Assembly: GCA_009760855.2 (NCBI GenBank)
Contig: WPIO01000021.1
Coordinates: 4,006,501 to 4,070,500, forward strand
Origin: Cristatella mucedo
Taxonomy: Eukaryota; Bryozoa; Phylactolaemata; Cristatellidae
DNA length: 64,000 bases
Reading direction: 5' to 3'
Within the stretch, counting starts at the first letter, position 1; every line of letters begins with the position of its first letter. Below the pieces are notes generated by a model. The model saw nothing but the letters and a program-made list of their open reading frames with translations, did no database searches and was not told where the DNA came from. A program made the position numbers and the translations under genes. Positions 47,300 through 58,674 of this stretch are shown here, in pieces.

Positions 47300-48268
47300 C
47301 GCCTTGCCGACATTCGATCCTGGATGTCGGAAAATTTCTTGAAACTAAATGATGAACTGCTGCTCACAGGACACTCTAAGCATGTGGCTGGATTACAGAA
47401 AGCTTTGCTCTTCTAATAGGTGATGCTGTTGTATGACCATTACCACCTGCTCGAAATTAGGTGTCGTTTTTTGACAGCTGCCTAAATTTTAAAAGCTTCA
47501 TTCATGAGACTGCTACTACAGCTAGCTATCACGTCTGATCCTTAAGATTAGGAGCTGTCTTTCACTGTGGCTTGCAAACAGTTTAACTAGCTCTTTAGTT
47601 CTGTCTCGGCTTGATTACTGTAATTCCCGTTTGGCTGGGCTACCGAAAAAAAGCAACTGGGCCACTGCAGATGGCTATGCATGCGGCTGCATGGCTAGTT
47701 TGCAAATCCCAGAGGTTTGACCGCGTGTCTCCTTAGCTAAAAGAGCTAGGATGGATGCTGCTTGATCAGCGCATACAGAGCAAGTTCTTACGCTGATCCA
47801 CAAGGCCCGCTACGGCTTGGCTCCTCCGTACCTAGCTGAACTGCTGCACCAGTTTCAGCCTCCTTGTGCCCTCAGGTCCTGTATGGACAGTAAATTAGCT
47901 GTTCCTTTCTTCAGCTTAAAGACCGTTGGCGACAGAAGCTTTAGCTCTAAAGGTCCTAGACTGTGGAGCTCGCATCCATGATTCTTGTGCAACGGCAACT
48001 ACTCTCCTGATGCCGACTATGGCTCACCCTTTTCAGCAATTCTGAGCTGCTACTTCCATGTTACTCACTACCTCAACTGGTCTCCTGACTCTGCTATGCT
48101 TCCCACTTTCTCTTTGTCGCACGAGATCAAGTCTGTTGGCTACCGAATGCATACCGAAAGCCGCTCAGGCTGTGAGTTCGCTATACAAAACTCTCATGGG
48201 TAACACCCACATGGTCTTTGTGGCTTTGTGGAGTTACAGAGATACATTACATTACATTACATTACTTA
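47300..48268 (+). mobile_element. LINE family D, longest copy
   Basis: Broken plus frames read DIRSWMSENFLKLND, LSRLDYCNS-like sequence near 47600, LKELGWMLLDQRIQSKFL and the KTVGDRSF..-type end; the 3' end is a perfect (ATTAC)n run, CATTACATTACATTACATTAC. The first block is the part just after the reverse-transcriptase core in many non-LTR elements. Confidence 0.88.
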
Positions 48269-48470
48269 GGCCCTGTGAAGGTGCCGAGCTCCTTTCCTGG
48301 CTGATGCCATTAATCGCCTCAGAAGCAAGCGGCATTGTACGAGGAAATTTGCTGGTGCATCAAGTGAGACAGCTTGGTTGTTTGCTCAATCACGGCTTCC
48401 TTGGCGAAATGCAGCAAGAGACTAGCTAGGCTCCCTTATTATGAGTGATCACCGAAAGAAAATGTGATAA

Positions 48471-48770
48471 CTAATAGAGAGCCGGACGGGTTTTAAGCCT
48501 CTGCCCCGCTGGCTGCATTGGCGTTGCTAATCCGTCAGCAGCTGTAGCTGTGTAGCCAACGAATGCAGACAGCGCAGTTGGTATGGAGCCGGAGATCGTA
48601 GTGGAGATGCCAAGCAAGCACGTGGTGTCAAATAACGTGCACAAATCATTCGACGTCACAACGGTATAGACTGTGTTCACGGTCAGGCACTTGTGGGCCT
48701 GATCTGCGACCTTCGGTGTAGTCAGGATCAAGCCAAGGAGGAGCAAGACACTGCCAGGGCAGCCGATCAT
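48471..48770 (-). CDS. Candidate small secreted protein, single exon, 99 aa
   Basis: Complete ORF from ATG at 48770 to TAG. The N-terminus reads like a signal peptide: short polar MIGCPGS, hydrophobic core VLLLLGLILTT, then PKVADQA with a likely cut before HKC. The predicted mature part is about 75 aa, rich in Thr/Ala/Ser, with three Cys and a basic end RLKTRPALY. No family recognised. ORFs of this length are common by chance in this window, and the start context (TCTATGA) is weak; the signal-like start is the only reason to list it. Confidence 0.28.
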   Translation of the reverse strand: MIGCPGSVLLLLGLILTTPKVADQAHKCLTVNTVYTVVTSNDLCTLFDTTCLLGISTTISGSIPTALSAFVGYTATAADGLATPMQPAGQRLKTRPALY

Positions 48771-51395
48771 AGAAAGGCTGCACTATCATGGCTGGAAGGG
48801 GCCAAGGCCAAGGTTATGCTGAGCACTTTGCTTATTTTTGTGGTAATGGTTTGCCGCTATAGCACATTGGAATGCCACAGGGTATGATCTGCCGACCACT
48901 GTCTAGCAGAGAGGCTGCCACGGCCGGCGGTGCCAGGCAGCAGCAGCCAGCTGACCGACCGACCGAGCCGCTATCCAGCCGCTAGAAAACCATCTGGCTG
49001 ATTGGGGAGGGAGGTAGGGAGGGATGGAGGGAGGAGGAAATGCTGGGCTGGATGCGGGAGGGTCATGTGCCACCGCTGGAACCAATTAGGCGGCTGGCCG
49101 CAGGAACCTGCGTAACCCTACTTCCGGACCGGGCTGGGATACCTCCAGCGGTTGGCAGTCGGTTGAGTGGCCGTCAGTGGAAGAGTGTCGGCTGGCTGGT
49201 GCGTGACTTCTTCTTTTCGCTCAACTCAGAGGACGGACTAGCAGCGCACGGGAAGCTGCCACGTGCTCTAGCTCGTGATAATACCATGTGGCCATCGCTC
49301 GCATCGGTTCAGCAAGCTCCTCAGCTGGTAACTATCGTTAGCGGCCGCTGCCGCCGCCGCCCGCCGCTGCTTTGTGCTGGGTGAGCTCTTTGAGGTGCCC
49401 GCTCGAGGTGCCCCCTCGCGAGCAAACCTGTCGGCCATGGTGCGCGATGGAGACTGTGGGCGCGGCACGTTGACTGGTGAGAGCCGGTCGGATACGTAGT
49501 AGATTCAGTCTCGATTGTGTCACGCTACATCCTAAATAATCATACATTCTCGGCGACTTGCTCGGAATCCCAACAAGTGCAGCTTGACATGCCGCAGGGG
49601 TAACTGTGGGGAAGCCGGCAGCTGGAAACCGTCCCTCCTCTCCCGGAAACTCTCCCTCGTCTGAGGCTTCTTTCTATGCTTAGCTTTGTAAGCTCGAATG
49701 TGGACGTCAGCAAAAAAAAAGCACCGACGTCTTTGTTGCCCAGGGTCAGTAGAGGCTCTGCAAGGAAAAGGAGGGGCCTATCGGCCTTAAGCGATTTGCC
49801 AAAAATGGCTCTGGCGGGGTGCTTGGGAGCCGGAGTATCTTGTTACACGCTGGCCTACCCAAGGAAGGTATCCAATCAGATTCACCGGGGCTAATCTGTT
49901 GTGATGGAGGTCTACCAGCAGTTTTGCCAGCTGTGGCCTGCCTGCACATCCAGTAGAGCTGTCTCGGTCGCTCTGCTGCTCTGTGCTGCAGAGCCGGCAG
50001 AGGGCAGAGCGGCCAAACCACCAACGCTTGATTGTTTCTGGCTTAGCTGGCTTAGCACTAGTCACCTCCTTCTGTCACTCCCCTCTCTCACTTTCATTTT
50101 TCTCTCACGAAGCGTAGCTCGTGGTTTGACCCTGCCTCCTCGGTTTGGCCTGCGCTCTCGGCTGGCATTCTGGGGAAGTAAATTGAGCAGCACTTAGGGC
50201 TTCGATGATGACCTTTAAAGATGAATGCCATCGGTCGACAGAAGCCGAGCACTTTGCCTGCCGACTTCGTACCCGATATGGAAGTTGCAGCAGGGCCCTC
50301 TAGTGCTGCTGCTGGCCGGCGGCCCTGCCTACTGGCTGTATTCAGTCAGTGCGAGCCACCGACTGCAGTGAAAAGCTGAAAAGCTGCTGCGCTGAATCGG
50401 CCCGCGAATCGACTCGGTCGCCGATCGCCTCGTGAGGAACCCGCTGAGTTCATGGAAGGCTTTCTCATAATTCCCAGAACTAATAGACCTGCCTGCAGAT
50501 GACACTTTTGCTTATATAGTGGTAGCCAGCTCGGTCACGACGGTTCATCTGCTGGTAGGCACAACTGTACAGCCGAGTTTGCTGCCCCAGAGTCGGGCCG
50601 GTCTTGTTGTCTAGCATGCATCGACACTCGGGTCTGCGCTGAGCTGTGTGTTGCTCTACGCTTTCCGTGCAACTGCATGGCCTTTTCGTTGAGCCTAGGT
50701 CTTGCCTCATGTGTGTTGTCGCCACTTGGCCAAGGTTACAAGGCTAGCCTACGGCCGAGCGGTCCAAGCACTTGCAGGCCAGGCCAGGCCACAGATTGCA
50801 GCTCCTCCTTTTGCCCTGCGGGCTATCGCTGGACATTTAGCGAATGCCCAGTGCTATTTTTCCTTGACCATTTCGGTGTCACCAAGGGTAGTGAACTCGG
50901 CACAGTCCTGCTGCTTACTAAAGAGCACATGTGGCGAGCGGCTCTCACCAATATGAGGAGCTGATTCTGCCTCAGACAGCTAGTTAATGGCGCAGTGTGA
51001 AAAACATAGCCCCACTTTCGATAGGTAATGTGCATTATCAGTGTATCGGTGGGAAAAACCACGGAAGCGATTGTCATAGTCCATGACATGCACGCGGCAG
51101 GATCCAAGAGGTCCTGATGACATTAAAGCTGCCCGAGGGAGATTCAGCCTGGCAAAGAGCAAAATAACCTCCAAGGTAATTGGGAGTCTTCTGTTCACGG
51201 ATGTCACAGCCAGGCTAAACATAGGCCGATCTCTTAGATCTAAAGACTAGCAACTGTCTTGTCACCAAGTGCTGCCGAACTCTAAAGGCAGCCCTGATGT
51301 CGTGGAATGGCACCGATCCAACCTGGTTCACAAAAGTGTGCAGCTCCGATCCGTGGCCCGCCATATACCCTGTGATGCATCACATTTTTACATGT
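48771..51395. other. Spacer, no recognised gene
   Basis: GC-rich patches (48900-49470, 50220-50420) with short frames on both strands and no family similarity. Possible donors, such as CTG|GTGAGA at 49479, cannot be linked to RBFOX. Confidence 0.45.
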
Positions 51396-51397
51396 TA

Positions 51398-51470
51398 ATA
51401 ATAATAATAATAAGTTTGTACAGTGCCGTCAGAACTTAATATTTTTCTAGGCACTTTACATGTTATGCAG
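51398..51470 (-). mobile_element. LINE/SINE 3'-end fragment
   Basis: Reversed tail (AAT)n at 51400-51412, then AGTGCCGTCAGAACTTAATATT...CTAGGCACTTTACATG: the shared stem-loop only. Confidence 0.75.
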
Positions 51471-51635
51471 CTGCCACAATAGGCTTGTCACGTTGCCACT
51501 CAGTGTTTCTGTCTTAAGAGGCTAGTTTAATCGAAATCTCTCGCGATGGCTTTGTACGGTCAGACTTCCATGCTGCCACCAGAAAGGGGTCTTTGCTCTA
51601 ACGGTTGGGACTTTCCTTTCTCGCTCGTGTGTCAG

Positions 51636-51735
51636 GGGGCGGGGGGGGGGGTAGTCGAGCCGATCAATGATCAATGGGGAGGGATCAATGATCAATGGGC
51701 AAGGGAGGGATAGTCAAGCCGATCAATGACGGGCT
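51636..51735. repeat. Short imperfect repeats of GATCAATGATCAATGGG
   Basis: AGTCGAGCCGATCAATGATC and AGTCAAGCCGATCAATGAC flank a repeated GGGATCAATGATCAATGGG, after a G-run. Confidence 0.8.
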
Positions 51736-52096
51736 CATGGTTTTCAACTCGACAGATGTTTAAGTGGAGTTTCGAATGCTTCGTGTTTGCCTAACGTCTT
51801 CTTCAGCCGGGTGGATCCGATATCTAGGGCATATTAAGTCGGTCTCACTTTCTTTGGTGCTTGCCCAGCCCAGCTTACCCAGCCCAGCACTCGCTGACTC
51901 ACTGAGTCACATATCTCAGCCGATCCCTGGTGATGGCATCTTGTTTTCAACTTATTTTTAGGGACTGCCACAGACTACCCACTCTCAGATTTTATATATA
52001 CTCATTTGAGCTTTCCTGTAATAATCTTCAGTGGGACCTTAGTTAAACAGAGTCCGATGGTCTATTGCTGGTGGACTTGAGTCACAACAACTCATC

Positions 52097-52163
52097 TGAG
52101 CCCAGGATTCGAACCTGAATCTTCATCTATCGAACTCATCAAGCAGCAGCTGAGCCGACCCAT
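52097..52163 (-). mobile_element. tRNA-like sequence (SINE head or tRNA pseudogene)
   Basis: Minus strand: GTCGGCTCAGCTGCTG resembles a D-arm/A box, and CAGGTTCGAATCCTG is a perfect T-arm/B box. The two ends cannot pair as an acceptor stem, so not a functional tRNA. Confidence 0.5.
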
Positions 52164-52725
52164 CTTTTTTAATGCGACTCATAATACTATGTTTATGTGC
52201 TGGTAATGCAGAATTAGGATTTAAACATTAAGAGGCCTGTCCTGGAAGGATTTTTATTGGTTTGACTGAAATGAATGTACATATGTCTCTATAAATTTCA
52301 TGAATGCTTGTGAGTCGGGATGCATTGGACAAGTGTCGGAACCTAACACACTTACGAGTAAGAGAACTGACCATTTTTATCGCCGCCTGTAAGTTTACAA
52401 AGCTATGAGGACTAAGTGCCTATTAGCAAGTTCATTTGAGTGCACTTGGAGCCTAAGCTGCCATTCGTGCACATTGCTAAACAATAATGAAATCTCATGA
52501 AATCTCAAGTCTGATGATATAATATAAGATTTAAAACATGACTGACAAAAACTTGAAACCAGTTAGGCTCAGTTAGGACGACTCTCACATTAGCTAAGAA
52601 ATAGCAGAAAGGTCGATGGAAATGAATGTCGGGATCGATTGCACGACATCCCTGTGCCAATCCAGTGCAAATCCAGCTGGCCTCACGACAAAATTCTCTA
52701 CGGCAAGGTGTGCCTGGTTTCCTAG

Positions 52726-53346
52726 TGCATGCGATATTTAGAAAGCAAAGCCATACCATTCGAGCTTAAGATTTCTCAAGCAAGGAAAGCCAAATTAACT
52801 GGATTTTCCTCATTGGCTCAAACCCGGGTGCCGACAGCATTTTACTGGCTCTTGCTGTGCCCTGTCGTCTCTGGAGCAGCAGCATCTGAATCGACGACCT
52901 GCATGGCCGGATTGCCTAGGACTAGACCAAGTGCTGTAGTGTGTGTTGCCTGAGCTGGGCTGTGGCAGGCTTTTTTCGGTCTTGCGATCGTGCTAATTGT
53001 TCAAGTCGGACACAAACCTTGCAGCGCATGCGTGACTCATTGGATTCGGCTTTCACTTCTTGTAGCACATGATGCAAAATCAGCTCAGCCCTCTCTATCC
53101 ACCCTACGCTGCGGCCGCGGCTGCCGCAGCTCTGGAGGACTACGCAGCTGCTGCCGGCGGAGGTCCTCCAGCTGGAGCTGTTCCAATGCAAGACGCTACC
53201 GTCATGCAGCCCCTGGCGTCTGCTGCTGCTTCACAGAATGGCATCGATCATCAGCAGCAGTTGCCTCATGGAGAGCAGCAGGTACTCGAGCCGCAGCTGC
53301 AGCTCGAGCCGGTGCCTGCCTGCCGTGAGCAGGCCGGCCGTGCATG
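52726..53346 (+). promoter_or_regulatory. TGCATG elements flanking the RBFOX N-terminal exon
   Basis: TGCATG at 52726-52731 and 52900-52905 (340 and 166 nt upstream of the exon) and 53341-53346 (60 nt downstream of its donor). A downstream site near the donor is the classic arrangement for Fox-promoted inclusion. Weaker than the cluster at the 93-nt exon, since three hits in 620 nt could partly be chance. Confidence 0.4.
53066..53281 (+). CDS. RBFOX: RBFOX N-terminal poly-Ala/Gln exon
   Basis: Acceptor TTCTTGTAG, donor CAG|GTACTC, 216 nt. It begins CAC ATG ATG, and TAG (the acceptor) is in frame just upstream, so either this exon holds the start codon (53069 or 53072) or it is joined to an unseen upstream exon. 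It encodes [13 protein letters not shown] followed by eight alanines, EDYAAAA and a Gln-rich end. This fits the low-complexity N-terminus of RBFOX proteins, but the sequence is not diagnostic by itself. Confidence 0.7.
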
Positions 53347-55831
53347 CTGGGGCAGTTCCACGTGGCACACCTCACGTGTCAAAGGACTGACTGCCTTGAC
53401 AGACCGGTGCCTGTTCTCATCGCGAGGCTGCCAGGAAGCTAGGCAGCATCTCTATGCGATCGCTCAGCTTAGCGGTTCTCAAGCTGTGGGTGGCGACCCC
53501 TTTGGAGGGTCGAACGACCCTTTCACAGGGGTCGCCTAAGACCATCGGAAAACACGCACTTCCACATTTTGCACACAATACAATTTTTATGGTTGGGAGC
53601 TGCCACAACGTGAGGAACTTTATTAAAGGGTCGCGGCATTAGGAAGGTTGAGAACCGCTGGCTTAGCCGGTTGATCGCTTAGTTTCGGGAGAACCGGTCG
53701 TTGAAATTTGAGCCGGGAGCTGAGCCAGGGAGCGTGTATAGGTGTGGCAAACACCGCTAGCTGATTTAACTGCCTTTTATGTATATCGACAGAAGAGCGA
53801 GCCTTTACGGCTAGCACCACAGCCTGCAGCAGCAATCAAGGATTGCCCACCGCAGGATTCGAACCCACGACCTCGGTCGCGAGGTCGTGATGAGCAACCG
53901 CCTTACCCAGTGGGCCATCACGGCTCACCACGTGACCACACGGACACAGCTTCGACCTTAAATCTGCTGAAGCTGCCTAAAAGTCAGGCCTGCCCAAGAC
54001 AGGGTGCTTCCTGCATCCCTCCGAGATAGCAGTGTGAGCCGAGTCTGGCTTGCAGCCGCATCCCAGCCATCTCCTCCCCTGCCGGTCCTAACCGGCCTGC
54101 TGCTAAGCTGCCATTTCTCCGTTGTCCGAGCACAGGCAACTGCATTGAGATAAAGCCAGTGAGCATTCGACCGACCGAGAGCCCCCCTCCCGTCGCCGCC
54201 TGCGCACTGGGTTAGCAGCGTGAACTTTCGGCAGCCCGACGTCTGCCTATGCCTCTCGAGTCGGCACAATCCAGCAGCCCACAGCCGGACATCATAAACC
54301 TAGCATCACTATCGACATTGCCCGTCGAAAAGTGGCTCGGGGGGGGGGCAGGTGCGGCATTTTTTACTTAGCCGTGGCTGCTAAACCCAGCGCCGGCATC
54401 GGATCAAGTCATTTCACGCCTGTGGGTCCACCGGTCGTGCATTGATTTTTCCTCCCCGGCAAGTTTTCGTAATGGCTTCCTCCTCGAGGAGGTTATTATT
54501 GGCTGGCCTCTCCCAATCTAATTATTTCTCAAAAAATTGCTCCAATTAGTTTGGGCTCAGAGCTGGTGCCGAGTGCATAGCCGACCATTGTTGCCGGGGC
54601 CTCTGCTAAGCTATGTGGTCATTGAGCGTATGTCGGCTGTCGCGTGCCTCTGCCTCTTCTCGTGCGCGCGCATGCCAGCATGCCGCCATGCATACGGGGT
54701 GGCGCTGGCTAGCAGCTCCCGCTGGCCAATCGGTTGGGTGGGGTGATGGAACCGACCCGACAGGCGTTGCAGCTTTAGCTGGCAGGCTGCTCGCTAGAGA
54801 CAGACGGGAGCATCTGTCGATGCCTGACGTGGAGCTTTTATTTCTATCGTGCTGTGCTGGTCGAATGCTTGTCCTTGCCTCGCGACACTCTGTGTGCCCA
54901 AGCCTTGGAAGCTGCCGATGTGCGTGCTGCTCAAACTGCGGCACACATTCGGGCGTCCTCCTCGTGACGAGGGCGTGTCTCGAGCAGCCCGCAGCGGCTT
55001 AAGCCGACGCGGCTGTCGTGCCCGGGAGCCTGTCTGTGGCCGCGGCACGTTTGCGAGGGTGGTGTCTCCTCCGTTTCAGTCCGCGGATTCGCTGGAGGGC
55101 CGGCAGTCCGGTCAAGATGCTGGTGGTGCCGGACCGAAGCGGCTGCACGTGTCGAACATACCATTCCGGTTCAGAGAGGCAGACCTGAGAAATCTTCTAG
55201 GCGTACGTTAGCTTCTTTTGCATTTCTCGATTGCTGGGAATTCGCAGCTCAATTTCGTCTGACCCATCGCCTGGTGGCTGGGTGGGTGGTGGTGGTGGTG
55301 GTGGTGGTGTGGGTGTGGGTGATTGGCCGGTCAGCTTGCAGGCTGCCTCGTTCAAGTACAACGAGAAGCTTGCTCGCGAGGGGTGAGTGACCATCGTTGA
55401 GTGGTTGCCCAGGACCTGGATGTTGCTGCTCGGTCTGCTGACTCAAGCTGCCAGCAGCAGCTGACACAGCAGCAGTCGATAGGCTGCAGGGACAGTGGCT
55501 GCTGCTGCAGCAGCAGCATCATCTGACACTGAAGCAGAGGCAGTAGCTCTTTCTTGGAGTTGTGCCTGGCTCGTCAGAAGCCTTAAGTCTTTCTTTTACA
55601 TTTCAGTTCGGCCCTATAATGGACGTAGAGATAATATTCAATGAGCGAGGCTCGAAGGTGCGTACTAAGCTGGCCCTTAGCCCTTCCTTGGAAGAATTTA
55701 GCTATCTTGCCAGCATCCCTTTTACCTGGCTACGTCGACTTGTGTGCATTACTACCTACTTGGTGATATGACGGAGAGATACAGAGTGAGTGAGTGAGTG
55801 AGTGAGTGAGTGAGTGAGTGAGTGAGAGAGT

Positions 55832-55906
<75 letters not shown>

Positions 55907-58674
55907 ACACTCAGTTGGCTGCTCTAGTTGTAGACTCACTCTGCTTTTTACTAGCCGGCCAGTAGTGTTGTTGAAGGGCCATATAATTTACGATGAGTCA
56001 GCGCCTAATTAGTCTGTGGTGGTACTTAATCTGGTATCGATTTTAATGTGCTGTATTGACATTTAAAAGTCTTTAACCTTAGCTTCAGTTGGCCAATTGC
56101 AGATGACAGCTGTTAGGATGATGCTACTTTGTGTGTGTGCAGGCACTCGCTAGTGCTTAAATGGGTGTAGTGCCGACAAATAAAACAAAGAAATATGTAA
56201 TTCATTTCTATAGCACCCTAAGAGAACTTAATATTTATTCAGGCACTTCACATGTGCCTCGAGGCTCGAGCTCACGATCTTGGTCATCAAATATATTAAC
56301 ATTGACCTTGATCGGTGCAAGCACCTTAACTACCATTCTAAACAGTGACAAATAAGGGCAATATTTGTGTAACGATTATGACCCGAAATGTAATACTGTA
56401 GTATATCTAAAATTTTAGGTATCAGTCTTGAATTTAGTATCTTTAAATTTTCCCATAGTATCTAGCTTCTGGTAAAACAAAGAAGGATAATTTATAACTC
56501 ATAACAACTGTATAATTATGAATATGAAATTGCTGTTGCTGTCAGATGTAGCTGCATGTTCTTTAAAATGAAATATGCCACCGATTATCTACCATGTGCA
56601 TACTTGTCTAATGTGTCCAGCACAACCACCGACCGGGCTTGCACTGAGCATCGGCAGTAGTTTCATTTCTGCTTCAGTCAAGTTAGAATGAAGCATTGAA
56701 GCATCTTACTACAGCATCTCGAACTTGCTCGGCTCGGGCCTTCTGCCTCGGCGTGTTAGTTACTGCTCTGCTGTGGCTTCTGAGCAGTAAATTGACAGAA
56801 TGAGCAAGCTGAATGGCTAACCCTGCCAGGAGAGTGGTATGCAAAGCATCTAAGGGAAAATGTTGTGAGAAAGCATGTCACACTAGTCATCATCGCCAAC
56901 ATCGTTGGTAAGATTCGCTCTTCATGCTTATCACGGATGCGCTACAATTACAAGATTCAAACATATTTTTTTTTACTCCAGTAGATCTCGTTACGAGCTG
57001 AGACATGCTCTAGACGAGCCTCCCTGGCTGAAGACGGTCAGCCATTCGTGTTTATTTTAATGTTTGCACATTTGCAAGCTTCACTGTAAGCCTCACCCAA
57101 GGAATCAGTCAGCAGTGGCACACACAGACAAGTTGCAGCCATTGGATGCAAGTATTGGCTTGTGTAAAAGGGGCGCCAGTGCCAGGTTTGACTGTGCACG
57201 AATATTTCAGCTCAGCCTCGACGATGTAGTCATTATTTGCTCTTCCAGGCAGCACACGGAGTTACACGATGAACCGCTCAGATTGGCATCATTGCTAGCT
57301 GGATGACAATAGGAGCACACCAAGACTAAGTTGAACGTTGTGACTCTTTGTTACGTTTAGCTCGCATCTCTCAGATGCTGTCATCAATTGCCCCATCGAT
57401 GGGAAATAGGCGGTTGGGGTTCAGCATCAATAGATGCGTTGAAAGGCAGGTGGCTTTCACTACATAAGTGTGATGGCGGATGGGGAATGTAGTGAGTCTA
57501 TGTCTGGATAACATTCCATGATGAGCAGATGCCAGTGGTTTTTCAATTATGGAATCACGGAATCTGATGAGAGTTTGAAGTAGTACCATCTATGTGCTAT
57601 AGCCAATCCACCGGCTCTTTCTTGCCTACCCCGGATGTGGAATGTTTGTGTGGCTGGGTGATAAGAGCTAAGGATGCTAATGCACCTGGTTCAGGAAAAG
57701 CACGATTGCATCATTAACTCAGCAGCCATCGACGTATACATTCAGAGTGGAGCTTCAACGATGTACTTAAAGACCAAGGGACTATAATGCATCTGCTGTT
57801 TTCAACACCAGTTATGTCGTTTGGCCTCCTTAAATTTAAGGTGCCTTAAAAGGAAGCATCGTGTCATTCGTACTCGGTAGTCAATGTCATTTGTTACATG
57901 CTAGGCATATGAAGTTCTGCCGTTCTGGAGTACCTTAGTCTCTTCTGCCATGTCGTCATAACCAGTACGTTTACACGCTGATAGATGTGCATGCCCACGT
58001 CTGCTTGCAGGTGTGAGAGAACGTATGTGCGCACGCTTGGAAACGTGGTTGTGTGGTTGCACATGAGTGCCAGGCGGTGAGGTGCTGCCATCGGCTGAAA
58101 ACTTTTGCAGGCTTGCCATGCTGTGAGTTAGATGCTGTCTTGATCACGTGCGCCGATTGCGAAGCGGTGCTTGCAATGGACCGTTGGCTGCTGCCGTATG
58201 TGTCGTGATGCCTTTAGCAATGTTCTTAGCGGCATGCTCTTTTGGCAGCCGACCAGTGTTCTGGTCGGCTGGTGCGGAGCCTGTGCGATAACCGTGGCAT
58301 GAACGTGTATATGTACGTAATCATATATGTATACGAATGCCCGTGGCCAGCGCCAAGCAGCCTTGCCCCGTGCACGCACGCATGCGCACGTACATGGCTG
58401 GCCCGGCTGCGCCTGCTTGGTGCACCGGTGCTGCCGAGATCACCAGTCTGTGTATGACCCCCTTGCCAGGGGATGTGCTGCTGCTGCCGCTGCTGCAGCT
58501 GCTATTGCTACTGTGCTCTTGACTTGCATGATGGTCGATGCATGCCTAAATATATCCTTTATTTTTTCCTAATGCATGCAGGGATTCGGTTTTGTAACTT
58601 TCCAAAATAGCGCGGACGCAGACCGAGCACGAGAGAAAATGAACGGCGCAGTGATTGAGGGACGGAAGATCGAG
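53066..58674 (+). CDS. RBFOX: RBFOX (Fox-1) RNA-binding splicing factor, partial (5' part; runs off the right edge)
   Basis: RBFOX proteins bind (U)GCAUG in introns through one RRM and switch alternative exons. Exons seen: 53066-53281, 55080-55202, 55607-55657, 58582-58674, all phase 0 at their joins, 161 codons. Counting from the ATG at 53069: Ala/Pro/Gln-rich region 1-71, linker, then RRM: RNP2 LHVSNI (93-98), PFRFRE, beta-2 [15 protein letters not shown]1 KGFGFVTF (129-136), then [23 protein letters not shown]. The 93-nt RNP1 exon has the same size as the vertebrate one. The expected next exon (VNNATARV...) and the C-terminus were not found before base 64000, so the last intron exceeds 5.3 kb. 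Upstream 5' exons were not identified. The exon joins MQNQL...GEQQ to the linker by phase and splice sites only, so its membership is inferred; the RRM exons are certain. Confidence 0.93.
53755..53935 (-). mobile_element. tRNA-derived SINE family C in an RBFOX intron, well preserved
   Basis: Minus strand from the head: GCCGTGATGGCCCACTGGGT (A box), the palindrome CGACCTCGCGACCGAGGTCG, B box GGGTTCGAATCCTGCGGTGG, then TGCTGCTGCAGGCTGTGG, AGCCGTAAAGGCTCGC and AAAAGGCAGTTAAATCAGC. Confidence 0.9.
55080..55202 (+). CDS. RBFOX: RBFOX exon with RNP2 and helix 1 of the RRM
   Basis: Acceptor CTCCGTTTCAG, donor GGC|GTACGT, 123 nt, 41 codons. A Gly/Gln linker is followed by [19 protein letters not shown], nearly identical to vertebrate RBFOX up to the end of helix 1. 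The Phe of NIPF that stacks on RNA in RBFOX1 is kept. Confidence 0.95.
55607..55657 (+). CDS. RBFOX: RBFOX 51-nt micro-exon with RRM strand 2
   Basis: Acceptor TTTTACATTTCAG, donor AAG|GTGCGT. Seventeen codons, [17 protein letters not shown]. The vertebrate exon is 54 nt and starts with a Gln codon (QFG); here that codon is missing and the bases CAG are the splice acceptor itself, so helix 1 and strand 2 are joined one residue shorter. Confidence 0.94.
55788..55904. repeat. (GAGT)n then (GA)n microsatellite in an RBFOX intron
   Basis: About 130 bp downstream of the 51-nt RRM exon; GTGA units run into pure GA. Confidence 0.97.
56195..56345 (-). mobile_element. tRNA-derived SINE family B in an RBFOX intron
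   Basis: AGCACCCTAAGAGAACTTAATATT...AGGCACTTCACATGTGC, then GAGGCTCGAGCTCACGATC and a head ending near GCACCTTAACTACC. Confidence 0.8.
56346..58520. other. RBFOX intron, no further gene recognised
   Basis: A plus frame at 57180-57300 ([18 protein letters not shown]) faintly recalls the YLDD box of Ty3-type reverse transcriptases, but nothing around it supports this. Confidence 0.4.

Noticed and set aside
57180-57300. [12 protein letters not shown] resembling the YLDD box of LTR-retrotransposon reverse transcriptase
   Set aside because: The normal spacing to the upstream FGLCNAPATFQ-type block is absent and no other retrotransposon domain or LTR is near.
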